From assembly GCA_963741525.1 (NCBI GenBank), contig CAVUIW010000001.1, positions 62,001 through 126,000 of the forward strand: 64,000 nt of DNA, in the 5' to 3' direction. Numbering within the stretch: the first letter of the stretch is position 1; the number at the start of each line of letters is the position of its first letter. The translations under genes and the position numbers were made by a program. This stretch comes from JANNSX01 sp963741525 (GTDB taxonomy: Bacteria > Pseudomonadota > Alphaproteobacteria > Rhizobiales > Hyphomicrobiaceae). Below, one piece after another: positions 1-8,990 of the stretch. Below the pieces are notes generated by a model that worked only from the letters and a program-made list of their open reading frames with translations, ran no database searches and was not told the origin of the DNA.

Positions 1-1
1 C

Positions 2-544
2 TACAACGGCGACGATCTCCTGCGCGGCCAGGCCGGAAGTGACACGCTATATGGTGATCGCGGCCGCGACGTGCTGTTCGGCGGCACGCAAGGCGACATG
101 CTCAATGGCGGCGAAGATGCCGACATCCTCTATGGCGAAGCTGGCCTCGACGTTCTAAATGGCGAGAAGGGCACCGATATCCTCGTCGGTGGCACCGGCA
201 AGGACACGCTGATCGGTGGCCTCAACGCCGACAAGTTCGCCTACCGGGCGCTGAACGAGTCGGGCCTCACCGCCGCGACCCAGGACCTCATCGCCGATTT
301 CGTCCACCTGCAGGACAAGATCGACGTCCGCGACATCGACGCCAAGGCGACGGTGGTCGGCAACCAAGCATTTACCTTCATCGGCTCGGCAGCCTTCTCG
401 GCCGCCGGACAGGTGCGGTTCACGCTCGATGCGGCGACGCAGGACACTATTGTCCTCTTCAACACCGACAACGATGTGGCGGCCGAGATGTCGATCCGGA
501 TCGATCCGCTGTTCGCACCGACGGCGGCGGACTTCATCCTGTAA
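2..544 (+). CDS. RTX (hemolysin-type calcium-binding) protein, C-terminal part
   Basis: The reading frame is already open at the left edge, so only the last 180 residues are visible. The first half is a run of glycine/aspartate nonapeptides (YNGDDLLRG, GSDTLYGD, GRDVLFGG, DADILYGEAG, GTDILVGG, KDTLIGG), which form the calcium-binding parallel beta-roll of RTX proteins. After it comes a domain with DLIADFVHLQDKIDVRDID and AAEMSIRID, as in the C-terminal part of serralysin-type and related RTX proteins. Such proteins are usually exported by type I secretion using an uncleaved C-terminal signal; this is family knowledge. The catalytic or adhesive part lies outside the window, so the activity cannot be named. 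Confidence 0.85.
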   Translation, partial: YNGDDLLRGQAGSDTLYGDRGRDVLFGGTQGDMLNGGEDADILYGEAGLDVLNGEKGTDILVGGTGKDTLIGGLNADKFAYRALNESGLTAATQDLIADFVHLQDKIDVRDIDAKATVVGNQAFTFIGSAAFSAAGQVRFTLDAATQDTIVLFNTDNDVAAEMSIRIDPLFAPTAADFIL

Positions 545-570
545 GCCTTGACCTGCCGCAACAAGCGAAA

Positions 571-596
571 ACGGCCGGCGCGCGAGCACCGGCCGT
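571..596. terminator. Hairpin between convergent genes
   Basis: ACGGCCGG (571-578) pairs perfectly with CCGGCCGT (589-596). It lies between the RTX gene and the convergent small peptide gene, so it could terminate both. There is only a short T-rich tail (TCTTG). Confidence 0.5.
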
Positions 597-625
597 CTTG
601 CATTGATAGGTCCGAGACCTGCCGC

Positions 626-772
626 CTACTTCATCATCTCATCGACGATGTTGACCGGGATCATAACGATCCCTTCTACCGCTGCGGCCACGTCACCGAT
701 CGGATCGGGCTCAGCGGCGATTGCGGGACTGGCGACGGCCAGGAGTGCCACGGCAAGAACGAGCTTCTTCAT
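626..772 (-). CDS. Small secreted peptide, 48 aa, unknown function
   Basis: A 48-codon gene read on the minus strand, found by reading upstream of an AT-rich gap. The product starts MKKLVLAVALLAVASPAIAA, a textbook Sec signal peptide with two lysines, a hydrophobic core and an A-I-A-A cleavage site. About 28 acidic/hydrophobic residues remain (EPDPIGDV ... NIVDEMMK). A purine-rich ribosome binding site (GAGGGGGA) lies a few bases upstream of the ATG. I do not recognise the family. The mature peptide would be exported to the periplasm or envelope. Its neighbours (RTX gene, AraC regulator) give no clear functional link. Confidence 0.6.
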   Translation of the reverse strand: MKKLVLAVALLAVASPAIAAEPDPIGDVAAAVEGIVMIPVNIVDEMMK

Positions 773-854
773 GGGAGTCCCCCTCGTGAAGTTGAAGCAC
801 CGACGAATCTAGCACACTCCCTACTCGAGGCAGTGATGAGCCGGAGGCACACTG

Positions 855-906
855 GAGCATTTTCCGACGAAGTGGCTTCCCGGTTCGTCGACGAAATTGC
901 GACCAA
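855..906. repeat. Dispersed palindromic repeat, copy 1 (CGACGAA...TTCGTCG)
   Basis: About 50 bp starting GAGCATTTTCCGACGAAGTG and containing the inverted pair CGACGAA/TTCGTCG. A nearly identical copy lies at 22119-22172. Elements of this type are frequent in Hyphomicrobiales intergenic regions. Confidence 0.7.
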
Positions 907-1030
907 TCAGGAAGCTTGAGCCAAAACTTCTCTCTCGTATTCCCCTAGGGAGGTACCTTGCCGCGCCGGGTATCGCATGCCAGTCTTCCGGTGTTGCATA
1001 TGCGTGATCGAAGAGGTGGCGGGCCGGCCG

Positions 1031-2074
1031 ATGGAGACAGGGAGCCAATCCTGCGAGGCGGGCCGGGAGCCACTGGTGCTGGCCGCGGCAGCCACCGGAA
1101 TTGTCCCGGCCATCGAGCGCGATGGCGGCGATGTCGACCGCATCTTCGGGCGCGCCGGACTTGCGCCCGCGATGGCCGGCTCGCCGACGCTGCGTTTGAG
1201 CCTCGCGAGTTATTGCCGGCTATTCGAGGAATCAGCCCGTGAAACCGGCAACGATAATTTCGGCCTCTGGTTCGGCCATCAGTTCAAACCGCAGGATCTG
1301 GGGCTTTGGGGCTATGCCGCCCTGTCTTCCGCGACCCTTGGCGATGCGCTTCACACGCTCGTCGAACTGTTTCCGCTGCATCAGGAGAAGAGCCGGATGC
1401 GGCTCGTCGATGACGACAGCGGGCTCGTGCGGCTCGAATATGGGATCAATGACGGCGGCATCGGCGCGTGCCGCCAGGACGCGGAGCTGTCGCTCGGCAT
1501 GTTCCAGAACCTCATGCGCGAGGGGCTCGGCACCTGGACGGCCATCGAGGAGGTGCATTTCGAGCATGCCCGGCCCGAGGAGTGGCGCCCGCACCGGCAG
1601 GCCTTCGGTGCGCCGGTCTACTTTTCGCAGCCGGCCAATGCCCTGCTGTTCCGCCGTGACGGCCTCACAAAACCGATGCCGGGCCGCGATCCCAAGCTCC
1701 GCGAGGTGATGCGGACGTGCCTCGAGCGGCTGGCAGGCGGGGCCGCGCTGAAGGAAACTTTGCTCGATCGCATCCGGCTCGCAATCCGGTCGGCACTGGC
1801 GGATGGCACGCCGGTCCTGGAGGAGATCGCCGCCTCTCTCCGCGTCACTGCCGGCGCGGTGCAGCGGGAAGTCGCGACGTCCGGCCTCGTCTTCAAGGAG
1901 TTGGTCGAGGACACACGCCGCACGCTCACACTCGACTATCTGAAGCGCCGCGACCTGCCGCTGACGGAGGTTGCCCTGCTCGTCGGCTATTCCGAGCTGT
2001 CGGCGTTGAGCCGGGCCGTCAAACGCTGGACCGGCCATTCCCCCCGCGTCTATCGGCGGCGGATGCTCGGCTGA
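1031..2074 (+). CDS. AraC-family transcriptional regulator
   Basis: The product is about 347 residues. The first two thirds match the arabinose-binding-like N-terminal domain of the OruR/ArgR-type AraC subgroup (LWGYAALSSATLGDALHTL, then a region around ARPEEWRPHRQAFGAPVYF). The C-terminal ~85 residues hold two helix-turn-helix motifs (LEEIAASLRVTAGAVQRE, and LTEVALLVGYSELSALSRAV followed by KRWTGHSPRVYRRR). The ATG at 1031 is preferred over an in-frame ATG at 977, because the preceding 18 residues are cysteine-rich and unlike the family. Its stop overlaps the start of the HutD gene (ATGA), so the two are co-transcribed and it may control that gene. The effector is unknown. Confidence 0.85.
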   Translation: METGSQSCEAGREPLVLAAAATGIVPAIERDGGDVDRIFGRAGLAPAMAGSPTLRLSLASYCRLFEESARETGNDNFGLWFGHQFKPQDLGLWGYAALSSATLGDALHTLVELFPLHQEKSRMRLVDDDSGLVRLEYGINDGGIGACRQDAELSLGMFQNLMREGLGTWTAIEEVHFEHARPEEWRPHRQAFGAPVYFSQPANALLFRRDGLTKPMPGRDPKLREVMRTCLERLAGGAALKETLLDRIRLAIRSALADGTPVLEEIAASLRVTAGAVQREVATSGLVFKELVEDTRRTLTLDYLKRRDLPLTEVALLVGYSELSALSRAVKRWTGHSPRVYRRRMLG

Positions 2075-2655
2075 TGACCACGCCGCGAACAATCTGGACG
2101 CCGCCCGGCGCGCATCGCGTCATGCCATGGAAGAACGGACTCGGCGAGACGCTGGAGGTGGCGCGCTCACCGGATGGCGAAACGCTCGAGTCCTTCGATT
2201 GGCGCGTCAGCGTCGCCCCGGTCGTGGCGGACGGGGCCTTTTCGGTCTTCCCCGGCATCGAGCGGACCATCGCCGTGATCGAGGGTGCGGGGATGGAGCT
2301 GACATTGGCGCGTGGGGCGCGGCATACCCTCAAACCCGGCATGCCCTTCACCTATGACGGCGGTCTTGCCATCGATGGCCGCCTTATCGATGGTCCTGTC
2401 CGGGACTTCAACGTCATGGCCCGGCGCGGCCGCTACACCGGGGAGCTCATCCTCGCGGGCGGACCTGTCGCCGTGGCGGGAGCCGGCGCAACCATCGTCG
2501 CCTATGCACTGGCGGGCGTCTGGCGAATGACGGCCGACATGGACGTCGGCCGTCTGGAGCATGGCGGCTCGGTGACAAGCGATGCGGCCATGCTCAGTGC
2601 CGACCCGCGCAGCCCGGGAGCACGGCTGGCCATCGCTTTGCTGAGGCCCGCGTAG
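2074..2655 (+). CDS. hutD: HutD/Ves family protein
   Basis: 193 residues. The N-terminus TIWTPPGAHRVMPWKNGLG and the segment FDWRVSVAPVVADGAFSVFPGIERTI are the hallmarks of the HutD/Ves cupin-like family. The start codon overlaps the AraC stop codon, so translation is probably coupled. HutD is associated with histidine utilisation in pseudomonads, where it is thought to moderate hut expression; there are no hut enzymes here, so the role in this organism is inferred only from the family. No signal peptide, so cytoplasmic. Confidence 0.85.
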   Translation: MTTPRTIWTPPGAHRVMPWKNGLGETLEVARSPDGETLESFDWRVSVAPVVADGAFSVFPGIERTIAVIEGAGMELTLARGARHTLKPGMPFTYDGGLAIDGRLIDGPVRDFNVMARRGRYTGELILAGGPVAVAGAGATIVAYALAGVWRMTADMDVGRLEHGGSVTSDAAMLSADPRSPGARLAIALLRPA

Positions 2656-2658
2656 AGA

Positions 2659-2943
2659 CTATGCCGCCGACCGGCTGGCGGTCGCCCGGCCGCCTTCGAC
2701 GATATGAAAGCGTTGCAGGCGTGGGCGCTCAGGCGGAGCCGTCATCGCTTCGGCCAGAAGCTTGCGGACCCTGAGGATGGCGGCAGCCTCCTCGAGGAAC
2801 CGGTAGGCGCCGGGGTGGGCCTCGCCGCGGGCCATGGCATCGATCAGCCGCTTGGCGCCGGATTCCCCACCTTCGAGGGCAACGGCGATGCGGACCAGTT
2901 GCAGGTCCAAGTTGGCGGCGGCGGATTTGATCAGATCGAGCAT
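2659..2943 (-). CDS. Hypothetical protein, 94 aa
   Basis: Starts MLDLIKSAAANLDLQLVRIA with GGAAGAAG just upstream as ribosome binding site. The protein is mostly helical and charged, ends in a basic tail, and shows no signal peptide or membrane segment. It converges on hutD with only three bases between the stop codons. I do not recognise a family. Confidence 0.55.
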   Translation of the reverse strand: MLDLIKSAAANLDLQLVRIAVALEGGESGAKRLIDAMARGEAHPGAYRFLEEAAAILRVRKLLAEAMTAPPERPRLQRFHIVEGGRATASRSAA

Positions 2944-3019
2944 GGCTTCTTCCCTAACGGAGGAGAAGCCTCGCTGATTCCCGGTTAACGAAAGGTTGTC
3001 ACAACACGGATCGATACAC

Positions 3020-3622
3020 TCACGGATACGAAAATCCAAAAACGAAGCGGACGAGCTTGTCCTGCTCAAAAGCGTATTCGGCGTAGTAGAGCGGCATGTT
3101 CTGGGCCTTGAGCAGATCCGAAGTGGCGATATCGGTGATCTCGTAGCGGATAACGTCGGCACCGGTTTCCGTGTTGCCGGTGGCGGCGCAGGGGCCAAAT
3201 CGATCGACGACCTCCTTGCGGCTGAGCCCAAGCTTGATGCCCCGGCCGGTGCGGAAGTGGGGGGTGTCGAGGACGGTGGCGTCGACATCCGATTCGAGGT
3301 CCCCGGTTGCCAGCACCTCGACCTCCCGGAACGACCCGGACTTGTCGCCGTGGTGCTTGTAGAGCTTCAGCACCTCGGTCTCGGCGGCGTTCGTGAAGAC
3401 GGCAAAGGGCAGGCCACCGTCGTCCTCGACGAGTTCATAGCTCGAGCCCAATTGCAGCGCCGCGCTCAATGGATCGCCGAGCTCGACGCCGTAGATGGCG
3501 ATGTCGGGGTTGGTGGGGAGGCAAGCGGCGGAGGCGATCCCGGTTCCCGCAACCAGTACCAGAAGGGATGCCGCCAAGCGACCTAACCGCATCGCCCATT
3601 CGGCCATTCGGGCCACCTGCAT
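3020..3622 (-). CDS. Exported hypothetical protein, about 200 aa
   Basis: The N-terminus carries a signal peptide (MRLGRLAASLLVLVAGTGIA, cleavage near SAA-CLP). The mature part is about 175 residues with two cysteines and a repeated acidic/aromatic pattern (DIAIYGVELGDPLSAALQLG, RGIKLGLSRKEVVDRFGPC). The GxxLGxSxxEVxxxFG stretch resembles motifs in small secreted or lipoprotein-like domains that bind at surfaces, but I cannot assign a family. A start at 3592 is also possible and leaves the signal peptide intact. Confidence 0.6.
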   Translation of the reverse strand: MQVARMAEWAMRLGRLAASLLVLVAGTGIASAACLPTNPDIAIYGVELGDPLSAALQLGSSYELVEDDGGLPFAVFTNAAETEVLKLYKHHGDKSGSFREVEVLATGDLESDVDATVLDTPHFRTGRGIKLGLSRKEVVDRFGPCAATGNTETGADVIRYEITDIATSDLLKAQNMPLYYAEYAFEQDKLVRFVFGFSYP

Positions 3623-3713
3623 CAACTCTGTCCGCTGAACGCACCGAAGCGTCCCGGCTGACTATGCCTCAACTGCGGCAATTGCGGGAGGCCGGGTGTG
3701 GAGAAAGGTCAGC

Positions 3714-3746
3714 CCTGGGGTCAGACCCGCAGGGTCTGACCCCAGG
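3714..3746. repeat. Perfect palindrome of the GGTCAGACCC family
   Basis: CCTGGGGTCAGACCC (3714-3728) and GGGTCTGACCCCAGG (3732-3746) form a 15-bp perfect stem with a GCA loop, just downstream of polA. The same core recurs at 30563-30585 and in part at 30621-30635, so this is a dispersed element rather than only a terminator. Confidence 0.75.
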
Positions 3747-3763
3747 CACCGTTCCGAACCGGC

Positions 3764-6748
3764 TCAATGCGCCGCCTCCCAGTTATCCGCGGCCTTGGCA
3801 TCGACCTTGAGGGGGACTGATAGCTTCAGCACCGGCTCGGGCGCCCTCTCCATCACCTTCGCGACGGCGGGGAGCGTCTTCTCGACCTCGGCCTCCGGCA
3901 CCTCGAAGACCAGCTCGTCGTGCACCTGGAGGAGCATCTTGGCCGCGAGGCGCTTGGCCTCGAGCGCGCCCGGCATCCTCACCATCGCCCTGCGGATGAT
4001 GTCGGCGGCCGAGCCCTGGATCGGCGCGTTGATCGAGGCGCGCTCGAGGAAACCACGCATCGACGGATTCTTCGTGTTGATCTCGGGAAAGTGGATTTTC
4101 CGGCCGAACAGCGTCGTGACGAAGCCCTGCTCGTGCGCGAGCTTCTTCGTCGCCTCCATATAGTCGCGGATGCCGGGAAAGCGCTTGAAGTAGGTGGTGA
4201 TGTAGTCGCCGGCCTCCTGCTTGGAGATGCCGAGCTGGTTCGCCAGCCCGAAGGCGGAGATGCCGTAGATGATGCCGAAATTGATCGCCTTGGCGCGGCG
4301 GCGCACTTCCGGCGGCATGCCCGCGATCGGGACGCCGAACATCTCGGATGCCGTCATCGCGTGGATGTCGAGACCATCGTCGAAGGCTTTCCGCAATTGC
4401 GGGATGTCGGCCATGTGGGCAAGCACGCGCAGCTCGATCTGCGAGTAATCGGCCGAGACGAGCTTGTTTCCCTTCTCCGCGATGAAAGCGGTTCTGATCT
4501 CGCGGCCTTCTTTCGTACGGATGGGAATGTTCTGCAGGTTGGGATCGGTCGAGGCGAGGCGGCCGGTCGAGGTCGAGGCCATGGCGTAGGAGGTGTGGAT
4601 GCGGCCCGTATCAGGGTGGATGTAAGTGGGCAGTGCATCCGTGTAGGTCGAGCGCAGCTTCGTCAGCTGCCGCCATTCAAGCATGGTGTTGACGAGGCGG
4701 CGCGCGTCGTCCGGCAGCTCCTCGTTGTTGGCGAGGTCGTCGAGGAGGCCGGCGCGCGTCTCCCACTGGCCGGTTTTCGTCCGCTTGCCGCCGGGAAGCT
4801 GCAGTTTGTCGAACAGCAGCTCGCCCAGCTGCTTCGGCGATCCGAGGTTGAAACCCTGCTCGCCGATCAGCTCCTTCACTTCGGCTTCGAGCGCGGCGCT
4901 CCTTTGCGCGAAGGAGCCCGAGAGGCGCGAGAGAATGTTCCGGTCGACCTTGATGCCGGCAGCTTCCATGTCGACCAGCACCTGGACCAGCGGCCGCTCG
5001 AGCGTCTCGTAGACGGTCGTCATGCGCTCCGCGGCGAGGCGCGGTTTCAGGACTTGCCAGAGCCGGTAGGTGACGTCGGCGTCCTCGGCGGAATATTCCG
5101 TCGCCGCATCGAGCGGCACCTCGGCAAACGTCTTGTCCGACTTCTTGGCCCCGCCCGGCACCTTGGCAATCACCTCCTTGAAGGCGATCGGCACATGCTG
5201 GAGATGCCGCTCAGAGAGCTCGTCCATGCCGTTGCCGCCCTTGCCGGCGTCGAGCACGTAGGAGAGCAGCATGGTGTCGTCGATGGGCGAGATGCCGATG
5301 CCGTACCGGCGCATGACGAGGGCATCGTATTTGAGGTTCTGGCCGATTTTCAGCGTCGCCGGGTTTTCGAGCATGGGCTTCAACAGCGCGATCGCCTCCT
5401 CGAGCGGGATCTGCGTCAGCCCGGCGGCCGTTCCACCAAAATCGAAGCCGTCGCCCGCGCGATGGCCGAGCGGCACGTAACAGGCGCGGCCGGGTCCGAG
5501 CGCCAGCGCCACGCCGACGAGATTGGCCTGCATGGCGTCGAGGCTGTCCGTCTCGGTGTCGAAGGCGATGCGGCCTTGGCTCTCGGCCTCGGCGATCCAT
5601 TCGGCGAGGCGGGTGGCGGTCGTGACCGTCTCGTATTTCGTACGATCGACCGGAACCGACTTCGCTTGCTTCAGGCCATAGGCGACGGCGGCCTCCGGCG
5701 AACCCGCGCCGCCGTTGAGGCTCCTCGCCGTCGCGGCCTTCGCCAGCACGCTATCGCCGACCGACTTTTCCAGCGGCGGTGGCACGTCGGCGCCGAGCGC
5801 CTCGGCGACGCGCCGCGTCAGAGTGTTGAACTCCATCTCCCGCATGAAGGCGACGAGAGGCTCGGGCTCCGGGTCTTTCACCGCGATTTCGCCCAAGCCC
5901 ACCTCGACGGGCACGTCGTCCTTCAAACGCACGAGCTCGCGGCTCATGCGCGCCTGATCGGCGAACTCGATGAGCTTCTCGCGCCGCTTCGGCTGCTTGA
6001 TCTCGCCAGCGCGCGCCAACAGCGTGTCGAGATCGCCATACTCCTTGATAAGCTCGGCCGCCGTCTTGACGCCGATGCCGGGAACCCCCGGCACATTGTC
6101 GGCTGAATCGCCCGCGAGCGATTGCACGTCGACCACCTTGTTGGGCTCGACGCCGAATTTCTCGACCACCTCATCCGTGCCGATGCGGCGGTTCTTCATG
6201 GTGTCGAACATGCCGATGCCGGGCTTCACGAGTTGCATCAGGTCCTTGTCGGAGGAAACGATGGTGACGTCGCCGCCGGCTTCGACCGCAAGCTTGGCGT
6301 AGGTCGCGATGAGATCGTCGGCCTCGAAGCCGTCCTGCTCGATGCAGGCGACGTTGAAAGCTTTGACCGCGTCGCGGATCAGCGGGAACTGCGGGATCAA
6401 TTCTTCCGGCGCCGGCGGCCGATGCGCCTTGTAGTCCTTGAAGATCTCGTTGCGGAAGGTCTCGCGCGCGGCATCGAAGATGACGGCGATGTGCGTCGGC
6501 TTGTCGGCTTCGCGGCTATCCTTGAGCAGCTTCCAGAGCATCTGGCAGAAGCCGTGCACCGCCCCGACCGGCAGCCCGTCCGAAGGCCGCGACAGGGGGG
6601 GAAGTGCATGGAAAGCGCGGAAGATGTAGCCCGAGCCGTCGATGAGAAACACATGGCTCCCCTTGCCGACGGGGTCGTCGGTCGAGGAGCGATGATTGAC
6701 GATGGGGCGCTTCTCGCGCTTGGCGGGGATTTTCTCGGTGTCGGTCAT
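3764..6748 (-). CDS. polA: DNA polymerase I
   Basis: 994 residues. Three domains in order: a 5'-3' exonuclease (VFLIDGSGYIFRAFHALPP near residue 30; SLAGDSADNVPGVPGIGVKT near 210), a 3'-5' exonuclease with its motif I intact (IAFDTETDSLDA near 400), and a family A polymerase domain with motif A (SADYSQIELRVLAH near 765), motif B (RRRAKAINFGIIYGIS) and motif C (LLQVHDELVFEVP near 945). The 3'-5' exonuclease acidic residues are present, so proofreading is expected. The ATG at 6748 is chosen because the frame upstream is not polymerase-like. It fills gaps and removes RNA primers during replication and repair. Apparently monocistronic. Confidence 0.97.
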   Translation of the reverse strand: MTDTEKIPAKREKRPIVNHRSSTDDPVGKGSHVFLIDGSGYIFRAFHALPPLSRPSDGLPVGAVHGFCQMLWKLLKDSREADKPTHIAVIFDAARETFRNEIFKDYKAHRPPAPEELIPQFPLIRDAVKAFNVACIEQDGFEADDLIATYAKLAVEAGGDVTIVSSDKDLMQLVKPGIGMFDTMKNRRIGTDEVVEKFGVEPNKVVDVQSLAGDSADNVPGVPGIGVKTAAELIKEYGDLDTLLARAGEIKQPKRREKLIEFADQARMSRELVRLKDDVPVEVGLGEIAVKDPEPEPLVAFMREMEFNTLTRRVAEALGADVPPPLEKSVGDSVLAKAATARSLNGGAGSPEAAVAYGLKQAKSVPVDRTKYETVTTATRLAEWIAEAESQGRIAFDTETDSLDAMQANLVGVALALGPGRACYVPLGHRAGDGFDFGGTAAGLTQIPLEEAIALLKPMLENPATLKIGQNLKYDALVMRRYGIGISPIDDTMLLSYVLDAGKGGNGMDELSERHLQHVPIAFKEVIAKVPGGAKKSDKTFAEVPLDAATEYSAEDADVTYRLWQVLKPRLAAERMTTVYETLERPLVQVLVDMEAAGIKVDRNILSRLSGSFAQRSAALEAEVKELIGEQGFNLGSPKQLGELLFDKLQLPGGKRTKTGQWETRAGLLDDLANNEELPDDARRLVNTMLEWRQLTKLRSTYTDALPTYIHPDTGRIHTSYAMASTSTGRLASTDPNLQNIPIRTKEGREIRTAFIAEKGNKLVSADYSQIELRVLAHMADIPQLRKAFDDGLDIHAMTASEMFGVPIAGMPPEVRRRAKAINFGIIYGISAFGLANQLGISKQEAGDYITTYFKRFPGIRDYMEATKKLAHEQGFVTTLFGRKIHFPEINTKNPSMRGFLERASINAPIQGSAADIIRRAMVRMPGALEAKRLAAKMLLQVHDELVFEVPEAEVEKTLPAVAKVMERAPEPVLKLSVPLKVDAKAADNWEAAH

Positions 6749-7106
6749 GGGCGAAGTATAGGCGGGAGTGCGGGAGCACGCCAATCCGTTGGCCAAGCCA
6801 GGTGTGTCTAAAATCGCATTTCGATTGTGAGGCCTCGAGCTGGCATAGATCGCGACGGCAATCACGCCCACACCTTGTCACCCCGGGCCTTGTGCCCGGG
6901 GCCCATTTCACCGCAAGTCCCCGATACGCCGAACTTGATCTCGCCATAGCCAAGCGCAGGAAGAAAGTTTGGTTTGGGCGGGTCAGCGCGCTCAGCTACA
7001 GTGCACGACAATTCCAACCATTGGCATTCGTGGCCCGATGGGTCCCGGGCACAAGGCCCGGGAGGACACTTGTGTGTGGGGTGACTGACCGTCCACCCCA
7101 ACAAAC
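6749..7106. other. Intergenic region with a pair of inverted GC-rich repeats
   Basis: No gene was found. Two related hairpins lie in opposite orientation: CCCCGGGC/GCCCGGGG (6881-6901, loop CTTGT) and CCCGGGC/GCCCGGG (about 7044-7062, loop ACAAG). They are copies of a common alphaproteobacterial intergenic repeat. The region otherwise holds the polA promoter side and the 3' flank of asd. Confidence 0.6.
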
Positions 7107-8147
7107 CTACGCCGCTTTCTTCAGCAGGTTCCGGTTCGCCAGGCTCTCGGCGATCTGGATGGCGTTCAAGGCCGCGCCCTTGCGGAGATTGTCGGAGACG
7201 ATCCACATGGCGAGGCCGTTCTCGACGGTCGCGTCCTCACGGATGCGGCTGACATAGGTCGCATAGTCGCCGACGCACTCGACCGGCGTGATGTAGCCGC
7301 CGGGCTCGCGCTTGTCGTAGATCATGATGCCCGGCGCCTCGCGAAGAATGTCGCGCGCCTCCTCGGGGCTGAGCGGATTCTCGAACTCGATGTTGACCGA
7401 CTCCGAATGGCCGACGAACACCGGCACGCGCACGCAGGTCGCCGTCAACTTGATCTTGGGATCGAGGATCTTCTTCGTCTCGGCCATCATCTTCCATTCC
7501 TCTTTCGTGTAGCCGTCCTCCATGAAGACGTCGATGTGAGGAATGACGTTGAAGGCGATCTGCTTGGAGAACTTCCTCGGCGCGTAGTCCTGGCCCGGCA
7601 CGAATTTCGATTTCGTCTGATCGAACAGCTCCGTCATCCCTTCCTTGCCGGCGCCCGAGACCGATTGATAGGTCGAGACGACGACGCGCTTGATGGTCGC
7701 GCGATCGTGCAGCGGCTTGAGGACCACCACCAGCTGCGCCGTCGAGCAGTTCGGATTGGCGATGATGTTCTTGCGGCTGTTCTTGCGCATATAGGGCTCG
7801 AGCACATGCGCGTTGACCTCCGGCACGACGAGCGGCACGTCCTGGTCGTAGCGCCAGCAGGAGGAGTTATCGATCACGAGGCATCCGGTTCGGCCGATCT
7901 TGGGGCTCCAGTCCTTGGAGATGGCGGAGCCCGCCGACATGACGGCAAAATCGCATTTCGAGAAATCGAACGTCTCGAGGTCCTTGCATTTGAGTATCTT
8001 GTCGCCGAAGGAGACCTCCGTGCCGACCGAGCGGCGAGAGGCGATTGCGAAGACCTCGTTCACGGGGAATTCCCGCTCGGCGAGGATGTTCAGCATTTCC
8101 CGGCCCACATTGCCTGTGGCCCCGATGACGGCGACGTTGTAACTCAT
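7107..8147 (-). CDS. asd: Aspartate-semialdehyde dehydrogenase
   Basis: 346 residues, the usual length. It converts aspartyl phosphate to aspartate semialdehyde with NADPH, the branch point to lysine/diaminopimelate, threonine and methionine. Seen: nucleotide-binding loop VAVIGATGNVGREML at the N-terminus, catalytic cysteine in ANPNCSTAQ near residue 130, substrate-binding VSTYQSVSGAGKEG, and the histidine segment RVPVFVGHSESVNIEF. The ATG at 8147 precedes the dinucleotide-binding loop directly and has AAGGGG upstream; the 60 extra residues of the longer frame are not homologous. It is monocistronic here, away from leu and trp genes. Confidence 0.96.
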   Translation of the reverse strand: MSYNVAVIGATGNVGREMLNILAEREFPVNEVFAIASRRSVGTEVSFGDKILKCKDLETFDFSKCDFAVMSAGSAISKDWSPKIGRTGCLVIDNSSCWRYDQDVPLVVPEVNAHVLEPYMRKNSRKNIIANPNCSTAQLVVVLKPLHDRATIKRVVVSTYQSVSGAGKEGMTELFDQTKSKFVPGQDYAPRKFSKQIAFNVIPHIDVFMEDGYTKEEWKMMAETKKILDPKIKLTATCVRVPVFVGHSESVNIEFENPLSPEEARDILREAPGIMIYDKREPGGYITPVECVGDYATYVSRIREDATVENGLAMWIVSDNLRKGAALNAIQIAESLANRNLLKKAA

Positions 8148-8175
8148 GGCCCCTTTCTTTCTTCCGGAGATGACG

Positions 8176-8277
8176 GCTAGAGCGGGTTTAGCTTGAGCGA
8201 AACCAAGAACCCGCTCTCGATTCTTGATTTTGAGCACGATCGACGGCGAACCGGTGTCCACTTCGCCTGAACGTGCA
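8176..8277. repeat. Composite palindromic intergenic repeat
   Basis: The left part has AGAGCGGGTT ... AACCCGCTCT, a hairpin widespread in Hyphomicrobiales. The right part, CGGCGAACCGGTGTCCACTT and onward to 8277, is a copy of the GGCGAA-ACCGG-TTCGCC family also found at 9506-9539 and 26999-27041. It lies in the asd promoter region, so it may be transcribed in the asd leader. Confidence 0.65.
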
Positions 8278-8394
8278 CCCGCCGCGCAGATTGCCTCGGC
8301 TGGGGTTGGATAAGCTGCTTCATCCAACCGATCAAGCAGTGATCGGGCGAAATCGTTCAGGATTCGCTAACTACGCGGCTCTCAGAGTGCGAGC

Positions 8395-8934
8395 ATGGCA
8401 CCGTTTCCCGTTCGACTGAGCCGTCTCACCATCGCCCTGCACTGGCTGATCGCCCTTGCGGTGCTCGGCATGCTGGCGTTCGGCCTCTATCTGGAGGATC
8501 AGCCGCGCGGCCTCGACTATGAGCGGCTTGTGGGCTGGCACGGGGCCATTGGCGTCGTCGTGTTGGTGGCGGGTGGGCTCAGGCTGGGCTGGCGGCTTAT
8601 CGAGGGCATGCCGGCGCCGCTCGGCTCGCCTCTCCGATGGCAAACGCTCCTCGCCAAGGCCGTGCATTGGTTCCTCATCGCCGCGATCCTCCTGATGCCG
8701 GCGACCGGCCTCATGATGTCGCTCGGGCACGGGCGGATGATCAACGTGTTCAGTCTTTTCGTCATTGGACCCTACGCGCCCGATCACGATCTGGCGGATC
8801 TTGGCTCGAGCCTGCATGGCAAGCTCGGCAAGCTCGTCATCGCGGCGCTCATCTTCCATATCGGCGCGGCCGTGAAGCACCATTTCTGGAACCGCGATGG
8901 AACGCTGAAGCGGATGCTCGGGCGGACATGTTGA
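8395..8934 (+). CDS. Cytochrome b561 family protein
   Basis: 179 residues with four predicted membrane helices (around 12-30, 47-65, 90-110 and 145-165). Histidines that would ligate two b hemes sit in IALHWLIAL, VGWHGAIG, KAVHWFL and LIFHIGAAVKHHF, as in the bacterial b561/CybB family. It would transfer electrons in the inner membrane. The P460-type cytochrome gene follows 56 bases downstream on the same strand, so a two-gene unit in which b561 exchanges electrons with the periplasmic cytochrome is plausible. Confidence 0.88.
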   Translation: MAPFPVRLSRLTIALHWLIALAVLGMLAFGLYLEDQPRGLDYERLVGWHGAIGVVVLVAGGLRLGWRLIEGMPAPLGSPLRWQTLLAKAVHWFLIAAILLMPATGLMMSLGHGRMINVFSLFVIGPYAPDHDLADLGSSLHGKLGKLVIAALIFHIGAAVKHHFWNRDGTLKRMLGRTC

Positions 8935-8990
8935 CATATAATATCGACTCGATACTATCATTTCGGAAACGCCAACCGAGGGAACTTTTT

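Noticed and set aside
3920..6106. 728-codon open frame on the plus strand opposite polA
   Set aside because: It is the antisense shadow of polA in GC-rich DNA; its product is Arg/Asp/Leu-rich with no domain, and polA is certain on the other strand.
7407..8180. 257-codon plus-strand frame opposite asd
   Set aside because: Antisense shadow of a certain gene.
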